Shown here: positions 61,276 through 64,000 of the stretch, piece after piece
How the letters are laid out: each line of letters begins with the position of its first letter
How positions within the stretch are numbered: the first letter of the stretch is position 1
Origin: Paracnuella aquatica
Lineage (GTDB): Bacteria > Bacteroidota > Bacteroidia > Chitinophagales > Chitinophagaceae
Assembly: GCF_003332885.2 (NCBI RefSeq)
Contig: NZ_QOWJ01000010.1
Location: 62,001 to 126,000 of the forward strand
Length of the DNA stretch: 64,000 bases
Direction: 5' to 3'
The notes under the pieces: model-generated
Seen by the model: only the letters and a program-made list of their open reading frames with translations
What the model was told of the DNA's origin: nothing
The model's database searches: none
Position numbers and translations under genes: made by a program

Positions 61276-61305
61276 AATAAAGGCGGTCGTAAGACCGCCT
61301 TTATT
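61276..61305. terminator. Bidirectional terminator after cysN
   Basis: A perfect 13-bp stem AATAAAGGCGGTC (61276-61288) with its complement (61293-61305) and loop GTAA. It lies between convergent genes. Confidence 0.85.
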
Positions 61306-61322
61306 GTTATGGGAAATACATG

Positions 61323-62051
61323 CTATTGATCCACAACAAGCAAGCCTTCTTTTATATCGCAGAAAAAAGGATCGTATATGTGGTCGGCCTGGATATGGTT
61401 CCACCTAAAGTCTTTAATGGCTGCTTGTCCGGTGCTGTTTTCGGCAAAATCATATAAGCCGTTGGTGCTATAAGCGGCGTGGTAATAATTATAGATAACT
61501 ATGTGCCGGTAACCGGATAATTTTTTAGCACTGGGCGCCGCAACCGGTTTGAATTGCAGCCCCAGCAAAGGGGCAATCTCTGAAGTTTTATAGCCATAGT
61601 TCAATCGCCATACCGCCGCTTCAAAAGTAGTGCTGTCTTTTTGTTGCAGTTGTTTGCACATTACTGCAAAAAGCGTATCTGCCAGCAACTTGATTTGAAT
61701 AGATGCACTGTCATTTGCTTGTTGGACAAAGCTGCTTTTTGTAATGCTGTATTGCAGTTCGCGGGAATGGATGATAACGCTTTCCCTGTTTCGAAGGGTA
61801 CAGGTTAACGTAGAATCAGTTTGGTGTTGGGTGGTTACAACACCGTCTAATCCAAATGTTCCAATCGATGCTTTGATCAAAGCAATGGCGGCGCAGTTGT
61901 TTGCATTTTTGTTTTGTTTGAAAGCATTGATCAAAACTGTGCCTTCTATTGGGTGGTGTTGGGCAACTGACTGCTGTGCCCGCACAAACAGCGTAAGGAA
62001 CACAAAAGAGGTGGTATAGAATATGTTTTTGAAAAAACGATTTACCCTCAT
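61323..62051 (-). CDS. Exported hypothetical protein with possible Cys/His site
   Basis: A 242-residue exported protein with a signal peptide (residues ~1-25, TSFVFLTLFVRAQ). The stretch NANNCAAIALIKASIGTFG near residue 50, with a cysteine at the start of a hydrophobic helix, and YRHIVIYNYYHAAYS near residue 185, with histidine, are placed as in papain-like cysteine peptidases, but no family is recognised and this is speculation. There is no membrane anchor. It is more AT-rich than its neighbours. Confidence 0.55.
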   Translation of the reverse strand: MRVNRFFKNIFYTTSFVFLTLFVRAQQSVAQHHPIEGTVLINAFKQNKNANNCAAIALIKASIGTFGLDGVVTTQHQTDSTLTCTLRNRESVIIHSRELQYSITKSSFVQQANDSASIQIKLLADTLFAVMCKQLQQKDSTTFEAAVWRLNYGYKTSEIAPLLGLQFKPVAAPSAKKLSGYRHIVIYNYYHAAYSTNGLYDFAENSTGQAAIKDFRWNHIQADHIYDPFFCDIKEGLLVVDQ

Positions 62052-62131
62052 GCATCGCGGAGGTTGGTGTCAATAAAGTTATGGGTTTGTCGCCCGTCAG
62101 CTAACTGGTTTCTCCGCCATTTGTAACGCAT

Positions 62132-62156
62132 AAAAAAAGCTCCTTTGGAGAAGCTT
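62132..62156 (-). terminator. Terminator of the RluA-type gene
   Basis: AAGCTCC (62137-62143) pairs with GGAGAAGCTT (62147-62156) with one bulge. A T7 run follows on the minus strand. Confidence 0.65.
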
Positions 62157-62198
62157 GAATGTTTTATCGGCAAATTACTTACCCCAAAGAAAAAGCAC

Positions 62199-62909
62199 TT
62201 ATTTCGCCTTGCGCAATTGCTGCAACGTGGCTCGTATATCTTTCGGTGGTTCTGCTTCCAGGCTGTATGCTTTACCAAAAAGTGTAAACGACAACTTCCA
62301 TGAATGCAGTGCCAGCCGGGCCAAAATTGGCCGTTCTTCCAGTTCCACTTTTGATAAGTTATAGCGGTGTTTGATAGACGACAGCAGCACCGGTTTGCCA
62401 TCACCATACAACTCGTCGCCCACCAGCGGCGTGCCCAAGTGTTTCATGTGCACTCTGATCTGGTGCATGCGGCCGGTGTGTATGCGAAACTGCATCCAGC
62501 TAAATTGCCGGAAGGTTTCCAGCACTTCATAATCAGTTACCGAAAGTTTGCCTTTTGCATGCGTTACCATCATGCCTTTTTTCACCGGGTGTTCCATCAG
62601 TCCGGTGCTGATAGTGCCCGAAGGCTGCGATGGCTGGCCCAGCACCAGGCCCACATAATATTTAGCCACATCGCGTCCCTCAAACAGTTGCGACAACTGC
62701 CGGTGTGCCGCTTCTGTTTTTGCAAAAACGATGGTGCCGCTGGTGTCGCGGTCGAGGCGGTGCACGGTTAAAATATTTTCGTATCGGGCCGCCAGCCAGT
62801 CTTTCAACGAACTACTGCCTTTGCGGTCCGGAATGGTAAGCATGCCTGCGGGCTTATTGATGGCCACGAGGTGTTCGTCTTCGAATATGATGTAGTCGTT
62901 GGGCTTCAT
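62199..62909 (-). CDS. RluA-family pseudouridine synthase
   Basis: A 236-residue RNA pseudouridine synthase of the RluA family without an S4 domain. The catalytic aspartate lies in VHRLDRDTSG near residue 52; the KPAGMLTIPDRKG block and MHQIRVHMKHLGTPLVGDELYG (motif III, in outline) support the family. It isomerises uridine in rRNA or tRNA; the target cannot be told. A repeat separates it from the next synthase. Confidence 0.93.
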   Translation of the reverse strand: MKPNDYIIFEDEHLVAINKPAGMLTIPDRKGSSSLKDWLAARYENILTVHRLDRDTSGTIVFAKTEAAHRQLSQLFEGRDVAKYYVGLVLGQPSQPSGTISTGLMEHPVKKGMMVTHAKGKLSVTDYEVLETFRQFSWMQFRIHTGRMHQIRVHMKHLGTPLVGDELYGDGKPVLLSSIKHRYNLSKVELEERPILARLALHSWKLSFTLFGKAYSLEAEPPKDIRATLQQLRKAK

Positions 62910-62928
62910 TTGTGGTGAATCATTCTGT

Positions 62929-63019
62929 ATTTACGATTGACGATTTCGGATTGACGATGGAAAACAACATCCGCGTTTACATACAATCGTAAATCCAAAA
63001 TCGTAATTCGTCAATCGTC
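62929..63019. repeat. ACGATT-word palindrome, family D copy 3
   Basis: Arms ACGATTGACGA (62933-62943) and TCGTCAATCGT (63008-63018) are perfect complements, with imperfect inner pairing (TTCGGATT / AATCCAAAA). It lies between two pseudouridine synthase genes. Confidence 0.75.
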
Positions 63020-63937
63020 TTATTTTTTTCCTTTGCCAAAAAACTTCAGTTCCCGCACTTCTTTTTCGTTGAGGAAACGATACTTGCCGCGGTTTACATT
63101 CTTTTTGGTTAGACCGGCAAACATTACACGGTCAAGCCCCCTTACATCGTAGCCCAGGTGCTCAAAAATGCGGCGCACAATGCGGTTGCGGCCGCTATGA
63201 ATTTCCACACCTATCTGGGTTTTATCCGATACATCGGTGTAGGCCAGTTTGTCTACATGTGCCATGCCGTCTTCCAGTTCCACGCCTTTCAATATGGCTT
63301 CAAAGTCGGCCTTGGTCAGCGGCTTATCCAGCGTAACGGCATATACTTTTTTGATCTCGTTGCTGGGGTGCGTCAGCTTCTGCGACAGCTCGCCGTCGTT
63401 GGTGAGCAGCAGCACGCCAGAGGTGTTGCGATCGAGGCGGCCAACTGGATACACCCGCTCTTTTGTGGCCTGTTTGATCAGGTCGAGCACGGTTTTGCGT
63501 TTTTGCGGATCATCGGTGGTAGTGATGTAATCCTTGGGTTTGTTCAACAGAATATACACCAGTTCCAGTGCTGGCTCCACCTTTTTGCCGGCCACTTTTA
63601 CTTCGTCGTTTTCCTTGATCTTGAGGCCGGGCTCCAGCACCAGTTCGCCGTTCACTTTTACCTTGCCTTCTTTGATCAGTTCCACCGCATCGCGGCGCGA
63701 ACAAAGCCCGCTGTGGGCAATATATTTATTGAGCGGCATTTGCTCCGGCGCCTTGCGCTGCACGGTTATTTTGGATCGCTCAATACCTTCCGATTTTTCC
63801 TTTAGCTCCAGCCGTTTACGTTCGGCCTGTGCTGTGATTTCTTTTTTAACCTGGCGTTTTTCCTGCCGAAACTGCTCCCGGCGGGCACCGCTTTTTTGTC
63901 CCTTTGCAAATTTTTCAAAGCCTGATGCTTTCTTCAT
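63020..63937 (-). CDS. RsuA/RluB-family pseudouridine synthase
   Basis: A 305-residue rRNA pseudouridine synthase. A basic, lysine-rich N-terminal tail (residues 1-70) precedes an S4 domain (LNKYIAHSGLCSRRDAVELI), then the catalytic domain with the active aspartate in VGRLDRNTSGVLLLTNDGEL. The family modifies uridines in 23S or 16S rRNA (RluB, RluE, RluF or RsuA types). The basic tail is common in Bacteroidota members. ATG 63937 gives MKKASGFEKF; the longer frame up to 63979 adds no homologous residues. Confidence 0.93.
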   Translation of the reverse strand: MKKASGFEKFAKGQKSGARREQFRQEKRQVKKEITAQAERKRLELKEKSEGIERSKITVQRKAPEQMPLNKYIAHSGLCSRRDAVELIKEGKVKVNGELVLEPGLKIKENDEVKVAGKKVEPALELVYILLNKPKDYITTTDDPQKRKTVLDLIKQATKERVYPVGRLDRNTSGVLLLTNDGELSQKLTHPSNEIKKVYAVTLDKPLTKADFEAILKGVELEDGMAHVDKLAYTDVSDKTQIGVEIHSGRNRIVRRIFEHLGYDVRGLDRVMFAGLTKKNVNRGKYRFLNEKEVRELKFFGKGKK

Positions 63938-64000
63938 GTTGTATCGTTTGTTCTGCCGGCTTTTGGGCGGTGGCAGCACTGAGTATAATCTGCAAAAATA

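Noticed and set aside
1-64000. tRNA, rRNA, SRP RNA or tmRNA genes
   Set aside because: No cloverleaf, TTCGA arm or ribosomal RNA stretch was found on either strand by reading the intergenic regions; a covariance search could still find a divergent small RNA.

Overview
The window comes from the chromosome of a member of the Bacteroidota, most likely the Chitinophagaceae; the family level is inference. The supporting signs are Bacteroidota-type -7 promoter elements (TAnnTTTG) before many genes, a short RpoD without region 1.1, Rrf2-type regulators, large secreted BNR-repeat proteins, and a clade II-type nitrous oxide reductase operon with a Sec/lipoprotein-type NosZ signal. I see no rRNA, tRNA, CRISPR array, phage gene or transposase.

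Layout. 1-11200: a YceI-like secreted protein, adenine deaminase, a LolA-like secreted protein, two adjacent ~1,020-1,040-residue BNR-repeat paralogues separated by a long palindromic repeat, and a LytTR response regulator. 11500-16830: a small membrane protein, a hybrid histidine kinase, trmD, a small secreted NTF2-like protein and a membrane-anchored cytochrome c. 17600-22370: a nitrosative-stress block with an iron-sulfur repair protein (RIC/ScdA), an Rrf2 regulator translationally coupled to a polytopic membrane protein, a DUF59 protein and a heme-copper-oxidase-like membrane protein. 22400-35710: housekeeping and metabolism, including GNAT, DNA polymerase IV, M20 peptidase, an S4 RNA-binding protein, pirin, HemN, a DUF4114 lipoprotein, and a kinase plus REC-cNMP-Crp regulator pair. 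35860-46480: the denitrification block with a second RIC plus Rrf2 pair, divergent from a cytochrome c gene followed by nosZ, a fasciclin lipoprotein, a NosB-like/NosL fusion, nosD, nosF and nosY, then a strong terminator, a second copy of the cytochrome c, a small lipoprotein and a Crp/Fnr regulator. 46650-56670: DinB-like protein, rimM, rpsP, ffh, rpoD, a START-like protein, an LptF/LptG-type permease, an exported superoxide dismutase, a cation efflux protein and OsmC. 56740-61090: an Rrf2 regulator, a 1-Cys peroxiredoxin and assimilatory sulfate reduction genes cysH, cysD and cysN. The window ends with a hypothetical secreted protein and two pseudouridine synthases.

How the genes work together. 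Nitrous oxide is reduced in the periplasm by NosZ; the two cytochromes c are plausible electron carriers, NosL and NosDFY supply and mature the copper centres, and the RIC proteins and the Rrf2 regulators would handle nitric oxide damage. The two RIC transcription units share the same 11-base promoter word at the same distance from their start codons, which suggests one regulon.

The intergenic regions are unusually rich in long inverted repeats. At least seven word families can be told apart, several of them present two to four times in this window. A second recurring pattern is a TAnnTTTG box exactly four bases before an ATG, seen at four genes, which suggests leaderless mRNAs.
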